This document shows positions 25,291 through 33,025 of a DNA stretch of 64,000 nt, one piece after another. Both the position numbers and the translations under genes were made by a program. Location: contig CAZELI010000002.1 of the NCBI GenBank assembly GCA_964512985.1, positions 77,650 to 141,649 of the forward strand, in the 5' to 3' direction. The notes below the pieces were generated by a model. That model made no database searches, had not been told where the DNA came from, and saw nothing but the letters and a program-made list of their open reading frames with translations. Positions within the stretch are counted from its first letter, which is position 1. Every line of letters starts with the position of its first letter. This DNA is from CAYPGT01 sp964512985 (GTDB lineage Bacteria; Cyanobacteriota; Vampirovibrionia; LMEP-6097).

Positions 25291-26043
25291 TTAGTTTACT
25301 GATAGTGTGTTAAGTGCGTTATCTTCCGATGAAGGTCCAGCTGTCGACGCCTCTTTTTGTACTCTTGAATATATAGGGTCCATAGTTTCAATATTATTCT
25401 TAGATGGATTGGTTTTACGATATTGATTGAATGCCTCAAGAGCTTCTTTTACGTTTTTAATTGTCTCAGGATCTTTGATTCTAAGTTGTTGTTTTAATTG
25501 GTCTAATTGTTCTTTTTCAAGGAATTGAATATTGAGATCTTTATCTTTTAAAATTTCTCCTTTATCATTCTTCTGAGCAAAAGGTGAAGCAATCTTTTCA
25601 AGCTGTTTTCTTTGCTCTTCAGTAATTTTCTTTTCGTCATCTAATTTTTTCTGTTTAGCTTCTATCTCTTCTTTCTTTTTACTTTCAGTATCTGCTTCTT
25701 TCTCTTTGTCTAGCTTTGCTTGTTCTGCTTTTTGAGCTTCTTCTTTTGCCTTTATTTCTTTTTCAATTTTTTTGATTTTTTCTAAATCTTCATCTATTCC
25801 TTCAGGATCTACTTCACCTGAAGCTGAGAGACTTGAACTTTCATCTGGATTACTAGCCTTATCACTTGCTCTAGAACTTGGTATCCCTCCTCCTGATGCC
25901 ATGGGGGGACTAGGTAAAGCTGGTGGTGGTGATACATATGGAGGTGGTATCGCGTTAAATGTTTTAGGAGCAGCCATAATCCCAGGACCTAATAGCTGAG
26001 TACTCATTACTGCTGAAACATGGCTAGCTATTGGACCTGGCAT
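25291..26043 (-). CDS. Low-complexity Pro/Glu/Lys-rich hypothetical protein
   Basis: 250 residues: a Pro/Ala/Ser-rich N-terminus (PPPYVSPPPALPSPPMASGG), then a long Glu/Lys/Gln helix of about 100 residues (IEKEIKAKEEAQKAEQAKLD), very likely coiled coil or single alpha helix. Last gene of a five-gene minus-strand cluster; preceded by a GAAGGAAA site, and its start lies 2 nt past the previous stop. No signal peptide or known domain. Confidence 0.6.
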   Translation of the reverse strand: MPGPIASHVSAVMSTQLLGPGIMAAPKTFNAIPPPYVSPPPALPSPPMASGGGIPSSRASDKASNPDESSSLSASGEVDPEGIDEDLEKIKKIEKEIKAKEEAQKAEQAKLDKEKEADTESKKKEEIEAKQKKLDDEKKITEEQRKQLEKIASPFAQKNDKGEILKDKDLNIQFLEKEQLDQLKQQLRIKDPETIKNVKEALEAFNQYRKTNPSKNNIETMDPIYSRVQKEASTAGPSSEDNALNTLSVN

Positions 26044-26045
26044 TT

Positions 26046-26447
26046 TTAAGTAATTTCCTTCTTAGTTTCATCACCAAATCCTACGTCAAGGTTTGGTTTC
26101 CCTTGTTTTGAAAGTTGAATTACTTTATCTTCCATGCTCACTCTTACTTCTTTGTCTGTAGGTTCTACAGCTTCTGCTACTTCTTTCTTTACAGTTAATA
26201 TTGGTGTGGTTTCGGGTGCTGGGGTCTTTGATTGTTCAGAAGTAACTACGGCTCCATTTTGTAAACCAGCTGCTCCAGCTGCAGCAACTTCAGCTGTGAC
26301 ACCATATCTTGGCAAGAAACTCATTAATTTTTTACTAACATCACTACGAGCAAGTATACTTCTTGAATTGCCAGTTTGTTGTGCGGATTTGGCTGCTTGT
26401 ATTTGTAAATCATTTATAGTTAGTTTATTTAAACTTGTTTCTGACAT
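26046..26447 (-). CDS. Hypothetical protein of low-complexity cluster (133 aa)
   Basis: 133 residues, with an Ala-rich middle (VTAEVAAAGAAGLQNGAV) and a charged C-terminus. Clear AAGGAG site 8 nt before the ATG. It follows the upstream gene by 10 nt. No domain recognised; co-transcribed with its neighbours. Confidence 0.6.
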   Translation of the reverse strand: MSETSLNKLTINDLQIQAAKSAQQTGNSRSILARSDVSKKLMSFLPRYGVTAEVAAAGAAGLQNGAVVTSEQSKTPAPETTPILTVKKEVAEAVEPTDKEVRVSMEDKVIQLSKQGKPNLDVGFGDETKKEIT

Positions 26448-26457
26448 AATATTCTCC

Positions 26458-26874
26458 TTAACTGATGTCTGCTCCCTTGTTCTTCCATTCTGCCTTAGCT
26501 AATCGTTTCGCTTCCTTCTTTGCTTGCTTTTCTTCATTAGGCTGTATTAATGAAGAAAGGCCTTGTATCATTGCTCCGCCCATATTTATACTCATTCTGC
26601 TTTTATCCGCTTCTTGTTGTATTAAAGCTGCTATTTGCATACCTGTTTGGGCAGCAGGATTGGTCTGAGTAGTAAGCAGAGAAGCTGGTACTTGGTATGC
26701 CATCTTGCCAATAAGACTAGCAGTGTCTGCTAGGGTAAAGAATGCACCCCTAACACCCGCTGTAAGAATAGCAGTGGAGTTTGTGTTTGGATCTACGTGA
26801 CCTTTGGTTACAGGATTACCTCGATTAAATGTTGTTGGATTGATTGCTTTTGATGCTACAGTTCCGCCAGCCAT
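26458..26874 (-). CDS. Hypothetical protein of low-complexity cluster (138 aa)
   Basis: 138 residues starting MAGGTVASKAINPTTFNRGN, with a moderately hydrophobic middle (AILTAGVRGAFFTLADTA) and a Lys/Glu-rich end (QAKKEAKRLAKAEWKNKG). AAGGAAG site upstream. It could be a membrane-associated or self-assembling protein, but nothing is recognised. Confidence 0.6.
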   Translation of the reverse strand: MAGGTVASKAINPTTFNRGNPVTKGHVDPNTNSTAILTAGVRGAFFTLADTASLIGKMAYQVPASLLTTQTNPAAQTGMQIAALIQQEADKSRMSINMGGAMIQGLSSLIQPNEEKQAKKEAKRLAKAEWKNKGADIS

Positions 26875-26960
26875 AAATTCTTCCTTGGGTCTTTCTCACC
26901 CATAGAAATATGAACATATCTAAGTTAAATTCTGGTTATGAAATTAAAAATAGTTTAGTT

Positions 26961-27281
26961 TTATGGTTGTACTGCTGAACCTAATTGTTGAGCAGCATTG
27001 ACTGCTTTAGCTGCAAGTGCATCATCTTGTAGTTTTTTTATGGCATCCATAGCAGTTGCTTCATTCTGGTTTGCTTTAGCTAGTCTTGCATCTAATGCTG
27101 CTTTAGTATTTCCGAAAGCAGCTGGACTACTAAGAGCAAATTGATTATATATTGCTGCTCTGTTAGGACTAGAATTGGAATTAGTGTTTTGGCTAGTATT
27201 GGCTGCCTTAGTTAAAGGAGCGCTTGCTTTCGGTGTTTCAGAAGCTTTAACTGTTGTAAAATTAATTTCACTCGATCTCAT
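26961..27281 (-). CDS. Hypothetical Ala/Asn/Ser-rich protein (106 aa)
   Basis: 106 residues, rich in Ala, Asn, Ser and Thr (KAANTSQNTNSNSSPNRA), then a helical half (AALDARLAKANQNEATAMDA). An AAAGGAA site precedes the ATG and the start lies 3 nt after the preceding stop. No known domain. Confidence 0.55.
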   Translation of the reverse strand: MRSSEINFTTVKASETPKASAPLTKAANTSQNTNSNSSPNRAAIYNQFALSSPAAFGNTKAALDARLAKANQNEATAMDAIKKLQDDALAAKAVNAAQQLGSAVQP

Positions 27282-27284
27282 TTC

Positions 27285-28244
27285 TTATTCCTTTTCCTTT
27301 GCTTCTTCTTTAATACCCAATATTTGCTTTAATACTTTAGTAGCATCAATACCCTCAGGACCTTGTGCTGTAATTGTTCCTCCTAAAGAGTTTAGAGCTT
27401 TTTCTCTCTTATCATCATTTTTAGCATTATTCATTTGATCCTTAAATGTTGCAAACGCAGCTTGGATTACAGTATTGTCTTTTATGCTAGTTATTTGATT
27501 AAAATTTTCATCCAAATTATTACCATCAGTAGGCTGCTTTTTATAACTTTCAATTAAAGGCGCATTCACATTTCCTTGTGCTAATTTCTCCTGAGCTTCC
27601 TTCTCTGTAGGAGCAGTGTTCGTGGTTGTTTGTGGAGGGACTGGACCTGGTTCAGGTGGTGGTGGAGGTCTATTAGTACTAGTAGTTTGAGTATTGTTTT
27701 TAGGTTCATCGTCAGAGTCAGACGATTTCTTCTTCTTGCCCATTCCACTAAACATATCCCCTAATATATTTCCCATTCCCCCGAATCCAGCTCCAGGTCC
27801 TCCAGCAGCGAATTGTGCATTATTGAGGTTTCCTATTAAGTTAGATTCAGTTGCAAGTCTTTGCATGCCTTCACCAGTACCTCTTGCACCACCACCGATA
27901 TTACCAATAATCGTAGAATTGCCTCCTCGTCCATTAGGTGTGCCTGTACCAGTACCTTGAGTACCACCAAATCCAGCTGTAGTTGCTACTCTACTTAAAG
28001 CCCCTGCAACAAGTCCATTTTGAGTTGCTCTTACTAGGCTCTCAGTTCCTGTGAAAACGGGAGTTGCAAATGCATCAATTGTTTTCTTACCGATTTCGGT
28101 AGCAGTATCTACTATTTTCTTGCCATCTGCACCTATTAATTCTTTAGCAATATCTCCGACGGATATCGGTTTCTTTTTAGAAACATTGCCAATGGCGGGT
28201 CCAGTGACAAGGCCTATATTGGGTGCTGAAGAAGCATTCGCCAT
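27285..28244 (-). CDS. Gly/Pro-rich hypothetical protein, first of the cluster
   Basis: 319 residues. N-terminal 100 residues with alternating small and hydrophobic residues, a Gly-rich region (GGGARGTGEG; GGPGAGFGGMGNILGDMFSG), a Lys/Asp patch, a proline tract (RPPPPPEPGPVPP), and a helical C-terminal third. No signal peptide. First gene of a five-gene minus-strand set (28244 to 25291), divergent from the acidic protein at 28337. Function unknown; the composition resembles surface or scaffold proteins. Confidence 0.6.
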   Translation of the reverse strand: MANASSAPNIGLVTGPAIGNVSKKKPISVGDIAKELIGADGKKIVDTATEIGKKTIDAFATPVFTGTESLVRATQNGLVAGALSRVATTAGFGGTQGTGTGTPNGRGGNSTIIGNIGGGARGTGEGMQRLATESNLIGNLNNAQFAAGGPGAGFGGMGNILGDMFSGMGKKKKSSDSDDEPKNNTQTTSTNRPPPPPEPGPVPPQTTTNTAPTEKEAQEKLAQGNVNAPLIESYKKQPTDGNNLDENFNQITSIKDNTVIQAAFATFKDQMNNAKNDDKREKALNSLGGTITAQGPEGIDATKVLKQILGIKEEAKEKE

Positions 28245-28336
28245 AACGTATTAAATAGAACAGATACAAGTTAAATTATGGTTAACTAGAAAATATATTT
28301 AACTTCAGCTTAATCTAGGTCATAATAACTATAGAT

Positions 28337-29599
28337 ATGGTCGATTCGGGCAATATAGATACAGGAAATAAAGCAGCTTCAAATCCCTTTGTCAAACCTA
28401 AGGACAATACTCCTGTCTCCGCTAAGGAAGCAACTGAGCCAGCTAAGGGGATTAAAGCTGATGCTAATCCAATATATAAATCTCCAAGTGAATCACAACA
28501 AGTGCAAGCAAAGCGACAGCTTATTAATGCTCAAGAAGAAACTATTCTCAAGAAAGAAACTGAAATCTTAGCTCACAATCCTGTGCTTGCTGCTCAATTA
28601 CAAAATCCTAAAAAAACCAAAATTCCAACTAAGCAGCCTAAGCAGAAACCTCCAGAACCAAGTACAAGAGTACAACTTGCGCCGAAGGGAAGGGCGCTTA
28701 ATCCACGGCGCGTTAAACCTAACTTACCAGGGCGCTTGCAATCACTGTTTGATGATCGCATTGATAATTTATCTAAGCTTGAAGAAGCTTTAGCTTCCGC
28801 TAATGATAGCGTAAGCCTCATTAATGAGTATGCTCATAAATTACTTACTACACATGGTACTGCAGAGATGCGTAGTTTTGATAGTTTAGCAGTGCTTATG
28901 GGCTTAGAGACTGATATTGCTGATTTAGACAAGGATTCATTGATTTTATTATTGCAAGAAAAGATTATAGAGTTTGCTGATGAACCTCAACTAAAGCAAA
29001 TCTTAAATGAGATAGTTATGCAAATAAATTTATCTGAGAATAATAATTTCTTGAGACCTTTATTGCAGTTCTTCTTGCCGATACCGTTCCAGTTTGAGTT
29101 TGCAGATGTGGATGAAGAGTTTGAAGAAGATGAAAAGGAAACTCGTGAAGTAGAGAGCAAAAATGATAGGCAAGAAAAAAAACATAACGAAGATGATGAA
29201 GATGATGAGAGTGAAGATGAGTTAGAGGAGTTTGATTCCTCCGCTTCATTATCGATTCATACTTTGAATTATAATAAAATACATTTCTTTCTTGGCTACC
29301 ATGCTGAATCTAATCAACTGAAAGTCAGTCTCAATGGGGATCCTATGGCAATGGAGCTGGCGATACCTATAGAATCTAATATGGAAGATCTTATTTATGA
29401 CGAGCTAGATGATATAGAATATATGATTAAAGTATGGGAAGAGAATGTATTAAGAATCACTGATAAACGTATACTCAAAGTTAAAGCTGATGGTAAACTT
29501 AATCCAATGTTGCTTAAGGCTTGTAATAGTATTTTAGAAACTATTCAAGATAGCGATATAGATCTTGGTGAAGGTGAGATTGAAGCAGGAATGTTGTGA
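28337..29599 (+). CDS. Acidic hypothetical protein upstream of rimM
   Basis: 420 residues. Basic, Pro-rich N-terminal third (KQPKQKPPEP), a helical middle, a very acidic stretch of about 50 residues (HNEDDEDDESEDELEEF), and a folded-looking C-terminus (LNYNKIHFFLGYHAESNQLK). Divergent from the low-complexity cluster and similar in style, though its stop overlaps the rimM start by 4 nt, so it leads the rimM-trpF operon. No family recognised. Confidence 0.6.
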   Translation: MVDSGNIDTGNKAASNPFVKPKDNTPVSAKEATEPAKGIKADANPIYKSPSESQQVQAKRQLINAQEETILKKETEILAHNPVLAAQLQNPKKTKIPTKQPKQKPPEPSTRVQLAPKGRALNPRRVKPNLPGRLQSLFDDRIDNLSKLEEALASANDSVSLINEYAHKLLTTHGTAEMRSFDSLAVLMGLETDIADLDKDSLILLLQEKIIEFADEPQLKQILNEIVMQINLSENNNFLRPLLQFFLPIPFQFEFADVDEEFEEDEKETREVESKNDRQEKKHNEDDEDDESEDELEEFDSSASLSIHTLNYNKIHFFLGYHAESNQLKVSLNGDPMAMELAIPIESNMEDLIYDELDDIEYMIKVWEENVLRITDKRILKVKADGKLNPMLLKACNSILETIQDSDIDLGEGEIEAGML

Positions 29600-30093
29600 A
29601 GCGAGTTGTAGGTAAGATTAGTGGCTTTCATGGTATTAAAGGTGAGATTAAGATTTATCCTTTAGTAGATGACATAGATTTATTTTATGATTTTGAGACA
29701 TTAGAGATTAATGACAAGGATTATGAGATAGCAAGTATAAGATTGCATAAGAATAATGTCTTGGTTTTACTTAAAGATCATCATGATCGTAATGCAGTGG
29801 AAGGATTTACTGGTTATATTAAGGCTGAACTTAATGAGGATTTGGGTGAGTCACAGTACTATATTGCAGATTTATTAGGAATGCCTGTTATAGATGAAAA
29901 CTCTCATGAAATTGGCATAGTTAGTGACTTTTCGAATCAGGGACAGGAATTGATTTATATCAAGCTGATAGACAAGTTTGCGGCTAAGGGTGATTTAATA
30001 GTACCTTTTGTGGAAGATTATATACTAGACGTTAAGGTTGGAACTCATATTAAAATTAAATTGGACGAAGGTTTATTAGAGTTGTGTAGATGA
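29596..30093 (+). CDS. rimM: Ribosome maturation factor RimM
   Basis: 165 residues, starting GTG: VVGKISGFHGIKGEIKIYPL is the RimM N-terminal barrel and ESQYYIADLLGMPVIDENSHEIG starts the PRC-barrel domain. It assists maturation of the 30S head by binding S19. The usual neighbours (rpsP, trmD, rplS) are absent; instead it is coupled to an acidic unknown protein upstream and to trpF downstream (4-nt ATGA-type overlap). Confidence 0.9.
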   Translation: MKRVVGKISGFHGIKGEIKIYPLVDDIDLFYDFETLEINDKDYEIASIRLHKNNVLVLLKDHHDRNAVEGFTGYIKAELNEDLGESQYYIADLLGMPVIDENSHEIGIVSDFSNQGQELIYIKLIDKFAAKGDLIVPFVEDYILDVKVGTHIKIKLDEGLLELCR

Positions 30094-30746
30094 AACCAAG
30101 AATCAAAATATGTGGAATCACTAACTTGATTGATGCTAAAAATGCATTAAATCTTGGTGCTGACTATATTGGATTTATTAATATCAATAAATCCTCACGA
30201 TTTATTACTACTGAAGAGGTTGAAGACATACTTAAATCTTTTACTGAGGCAGAGAAGCAGAAAGTAGTTTTACTAACTGATATCAATTCAATAGATACTC
30301 TTATTAACATAAGCTCACGTTTAGGAATTAAAATTCTACAACCCTATGGATCACTCTCTAATAATGATTTACATCGTTTAAGATTGCTTGGTTATAAAAT
30401 ATTTAAACCTATTAATGTTGCGACTGAAGATGATCTGGATCAGATCGAAGAATATTTAGATTGTGCAGATGTAATTATTCTTGATACAAAAATTACAGAT
30501 GCCGCGATACTTGGTGGTACGGGTTTACGCTTTGATTGGGATCTCTATGTTAAAGCCAAGTCACTGACTAAGGTTGATTTAGGTTTAGCTGGCGGTATTA
30601 ATACCGAAAACCTCGAGGAAGCTCTGATGAAATGTAAGCCAGTTATGATAGATATCTCTTCGGGTCTAGAAACTAGTCCTGGACTTAAATCTCTAGAAAA
30701 GATGAAACATTTATTCAATCTAATGAATTCAGTCTTATATAGTTAA
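30090..30746 (+). CDS. trpF: Phosphoribosylanthranilate isomerase
   Basis: 218-residue TIM barrel: RIKICGITNLIDAKNALNLGADYIGF with the catalytic cysteine, catalytic aspartate region DVIILDTK, GGTGLRFDW, and phosphate-binding LAGGINTENLEEAL and ISSGLETSPG. It performs the third step of tryptophan synthesis from chorismate. It overlaps rimM by 4 nt, an unusual partner. Other trp genes are not nearby. Confidence 0.93.
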   Translation: MKPRIKICGITNLIDAKNALNLGADYIGFININKSSRFITTEEVEDILKSFTEAEKQKVVLLTDINSIDTLINISSRLGIKILQPYGSLSNNDLHRLRLLGYKIFKPINVATEDDLDQIEEYLDCADVIILDTKITDAAILGGTGLRFDWDLYVKAKSLTKVDLGLAGGINTENLEEALMKCKPVMIDISSGLETSPGLKSLEKMKHLFNLMNSVLYS

Positions 30747-30844
30747 ATTACCTAATCTATTTAGATGATTAATAAACTCTATCTAAAGCAACAATCCTTA
30801 TTTCAGTTGACATTAAATTGATTTAATAAGCCTATAAAGCTTAT

Positions 30845-31294
30845 ATGTTCAAAGACAATGAGCTTGAAGAATTATATAGTCAGTTAGATCTGCTCTGCAA
30901 CCCTCGACCGAAGAACAACAGTTCGGTTAAAGAGATTGCAAATATATTAACTTCAAATCAAGTAATAAGTAATTCTAGCTCTGTAAAAGAATTACAGGAA
31001 TTGATTCAAGATTTAGAAGATGAGGAGAATCTGGGTAAAATGGAAAAAGATGACTTGTTTTTAGGTAGTGACACTGAGCCGAGTGTGTATAAAAAAAATA
31101 GTGCACCTGTACTAAACGTGCAAACTAAATTTATCGGCAAGCAAGTGGCGGCTGATGGAGTGTTTAGTAATATTAAGCATAATATTAGACAATCTAATAA
31201 AAAACGTATTGAAGCTTACGCTAACACCAATGCTAAAGTAGTTAAAGAATCTAATATGGAACCGCTTAAGTTAGAGCAGTATACAGAGAGGTAA
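30845..31294 (+). CDS. Hypothetical protein (149 aa)
   Basis: 149 residues, polar; acidic first half (KELQELIQDLEDEENLGK), basic second half (NIRQSNKKRIEAYANTNAKV). A TATAAA box (30833-30838) ends 6 nt before the ATG, with TTGACA at 30807-30812 further up (20-nt spacer). No domain recognised. Confidence 0.55.
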   Translation: MFKDNELEELYSQLDLLCNPRPKNNSSVKEIANILTSNQVISNSSSVKELQELIQDLEDEENLGKMEKDDLFLGSDTEPSVYKKNSAPVLNVQTKFIGKQVAADGVFSNIKHNIRQSNKKRIEAYANTNAKVVKESNMEPLKLEQYTER

Positions 31295-31327
31295 ATGTCA
31301 CACTTTTGACTTCGTCCGATAAGTAGT

Positions 31328-32074
31328 TTATATCGCAGATTTTAATAAAGTTTCATCAGTATGTTTATCTTGTACCCTGGTTGCTTGCTTAGTAATAATT
31401 TGCTTATCAGTTTCAGCTATTTTTTGAGCCGAAGCACAGGAATTCTTATAAAGCATTAGTGCGCCTCTGCCAGAAGCATGAGCTAGCATGTTGACGAAGA
31501 GTCTCATATCTTGATTCTTGTTTAAATAGCGAGCTACAAAGTCTAACACTCCTTCCATTATGAAGAGTAAGCCTGAAGCTTTCTTAGCAAGCTTGTCTTG
31601 GAAGGTTAACTCTATGTCAAAAAGCCATGAAGCTAAATCACGCATTGGACCAAAGAATTTCTCCTTGCCAGTTAGCATAAAACCTACTGAAGCTACTACG
31701 TCAAATATTGTGCTTAGTAAACCATTATGTCCTTTAGATTCAAATTTCCAAGAATTTGCTACTTTATCGAACCTAACTGGGATTAGAGTTTTCATTGGAT
31801 CTTGTCCGATTTCTTTCAATAGTTTGAAACAGGCTTTAGTGCTTTCTTTAAATCCAGTTAGAAAATCAGGGAAGAATCCTTTGGCATATTTATCAGGAAT
31901 GTTTCTATCTGTGAAATCCCACATTTGATCAATACCTGCCGATAAGCCTCTTATAAGATATATATTCTTTAAATTACCAAACCAGGGTAATATTGATTCT
32001 CCTAAGAAACCTATTGCTTGAAAAGGATTTTTCTTATCTAGTCCTTGATTCATGCCACTAATACCATAAGGCAC
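31328..32074 (-). CDS. Hypothetical protein, downstream part of a frame split by TGA
   Basis: 248 residues from a GTG at 32074 (or ATG at 32053). Amphipathic and weakly hydrophobic helices (STIFDVVASVGFMLTGKEKF; ASGLLFIMEGVLDFVARYL) suggest a membrane-associated protein. It is in the same frame as the gene at 32096-32458, with only a TGA and seven sense codons between, so the two parts may be one 376-residue protein with a nonsense codon or readthrough. No family recognised. No ribosome binding site is seen at either start. Confidence 0.5.
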   Translation of the reverse strand: MPYGISGMNQGLDKKNPFQAIGFLGESILPWFGNLKNIYLIRGLSAGIDQMWDFTDRNIPDKYAKGFFPDFLTGFKESTKACFKLLKEIGQDPMKTLIPVRFDKVANSWKFESKGHNGLLSTIFDVVASVGFMLTGKEKFFGPMRDLASWLFDIELTFQDKLAKKASGLLFIMEGVLDFVARYLNKNQDMRLFVNMLAHASGRGALMLYKNSCASAQKIAETDKQIITKQATRVQDKHTDETLLKSAI

Positions 32075-32095
32075 ATAACTTAAGGTAGTAATTAG

Positions 32096-32458
32096 TCAGA
32101 CGAATTTTTCTATATTCTTCTTAAGTGAAGGTGGGATAGAGCTAAGCATACTAAAAGCTCCTAAAACATTGAACATCATATTAGAAAAACAAGCATAGCC
32201 ATCTATTTTATGAATTACCTTCATCCAGTTCGTCCAAATGTCATTTCTATTTTCAATACGCTTATCGGAAGAGCTTTTAAAATTTTCTTTTGGCTCTATA
32301 TCAGCTTTAGCTAATAACTTAATATGATCTTGATTAGCTTCCCCTCTTGATTCGTCTATTTTATGTGCAGGAAGTTTATCATTCTGAAGCAAAGCAGCTC
32401 TTTCAGTATTCATTTCAAGAGCAGGGCTATTTAGAGGTTCATCTGTAATCTGCATCAT
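32096..32458 (-). CDS. Hypothetical protein, upstream part of a frame split by TGA
   Basis: 120 residues: polar N-terminal two-thirds, then a hydrophobic segment (YACFSNMMFNVLGAFSMLSS) and a basic end KKNIEKFV before TGA at 32096-32098. The same frame continues LITTLSYVPYGISG into the next gene. The hydrophobic segment would join smoothly with the helices that follow. Function unknown. Confidence 0.5.
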   Translation of the reverse strand: MMQITDEPLNSPALEMNTERAALLQNDKLPAHKIDESRGEANQDHIKLLAKADIEPKENFKSSSDKRIENRNDIWTNWMKVIHKIDGYACFSNMMFNVLGAFSMLSSIPPSLKKNIEKFV

Positions 32459-32616
32459 AGAACAGCAAGCCCTAAATTGTACTACGAGATAGATCTGTCA
32501 TACAAAAGCAATAGGAAAATATAATCAATTTAAGTACAGTTTACTCATATGAAATTCAGATAACTTGTAATTTTGCATATTCGATAAATAAAAATGGCGT
32601 AAAACCGTGCTTCCTA

Positions 32617-32643
32617 TTCAAGATAACTATGGAGTATCTTGAA
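32617..32643. promoter_or_regulatory. Inverted repeat in the intergenic region before carB
   Basis: TTCAAGATA (32617-32625) and TATCTTGAA (32635-32643), 9-bp perfect arms with a 9-nt loop and no T-run. Probably an operator or RNA hairpin rather than a terminator. The remaining DNA from 32459 to 32691 shows nothing else. Confidence 0.4.
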
Positions 32644-32691
32644 CTGTACCTAGTCTAAATAGATGATCTTATAAATTTAAGTATGAAACAC

Positions 32692-32720
32692 TTGACACTC
32701 ATACTACTGTATGCTATTAT
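32692..32720 (+). promoter_or_regulatory. Consensus sigma-70 promoter without leader
   Basis: TTGACA (32692-32697), a 17-nt spacer, TATTAT (32715-32720), then 6 nt to an ATG at 32727. Transcription would start at or next to the start codon. Confidence 0.7.
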
Positions 32721-32726
32721 AAGGGT

Positions 32727-32888
32727 ATGGATAATCAAAGTATGTTTTTATTAGTGATCAGTCTTTTGACCTGGAGCATAACATTACTTATGTTCAGATC
32801 AAAATGGGTCTTTAATTCTAATAAGAAGGAATTAAGTCTTTTTGATCTTATTTACATGTCTCTTACTCGAAGCCCCGATATCAATTAA
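32727..32888 (+). CDS. Tiny one-helix membrane protein (53 aa)
   Basis: 53 residues: MDNQSM start, one membrane helix (FLLVISLLTWSITLLMF), then a basic segment (RSKWVFNSNKKEL) and a short amphipathic end. It has the best promoter in the window (32692-32720) placed for leaderless expression, which supports it being real. The architecture resembles the type B proteins of the family C cassettes, but it is solitary. It lies 138 nt before carB. Function unknown. Confidence 0.6.
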   Translation: MDNQSMFLLVISLLTWSITLLMFRSKWVFNSNKKELSLFDLIYMSLTRSPDIN

Positions 32889-33025
32889 TTTATTAAACGC
32901 TTATCGGAAATAGAATAAATAGCTTCAAATTACTTATCGGTCATTTGGTGTCATAATAAAACTAATAAGAAACCTCGAGCTAGAGTATTCTTGCTTAACG
33001 ATTCTTCTGTTAGAATCATCATTTA

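Noticed and set aside
31328..32458. TGA reassigned to an amino acid in this organism
   Set aside because: Many well-conserved genes end at TGA exactly where the family ends (ugd, rimM, nadB, argH, gltX), so TGA is a normal stop.
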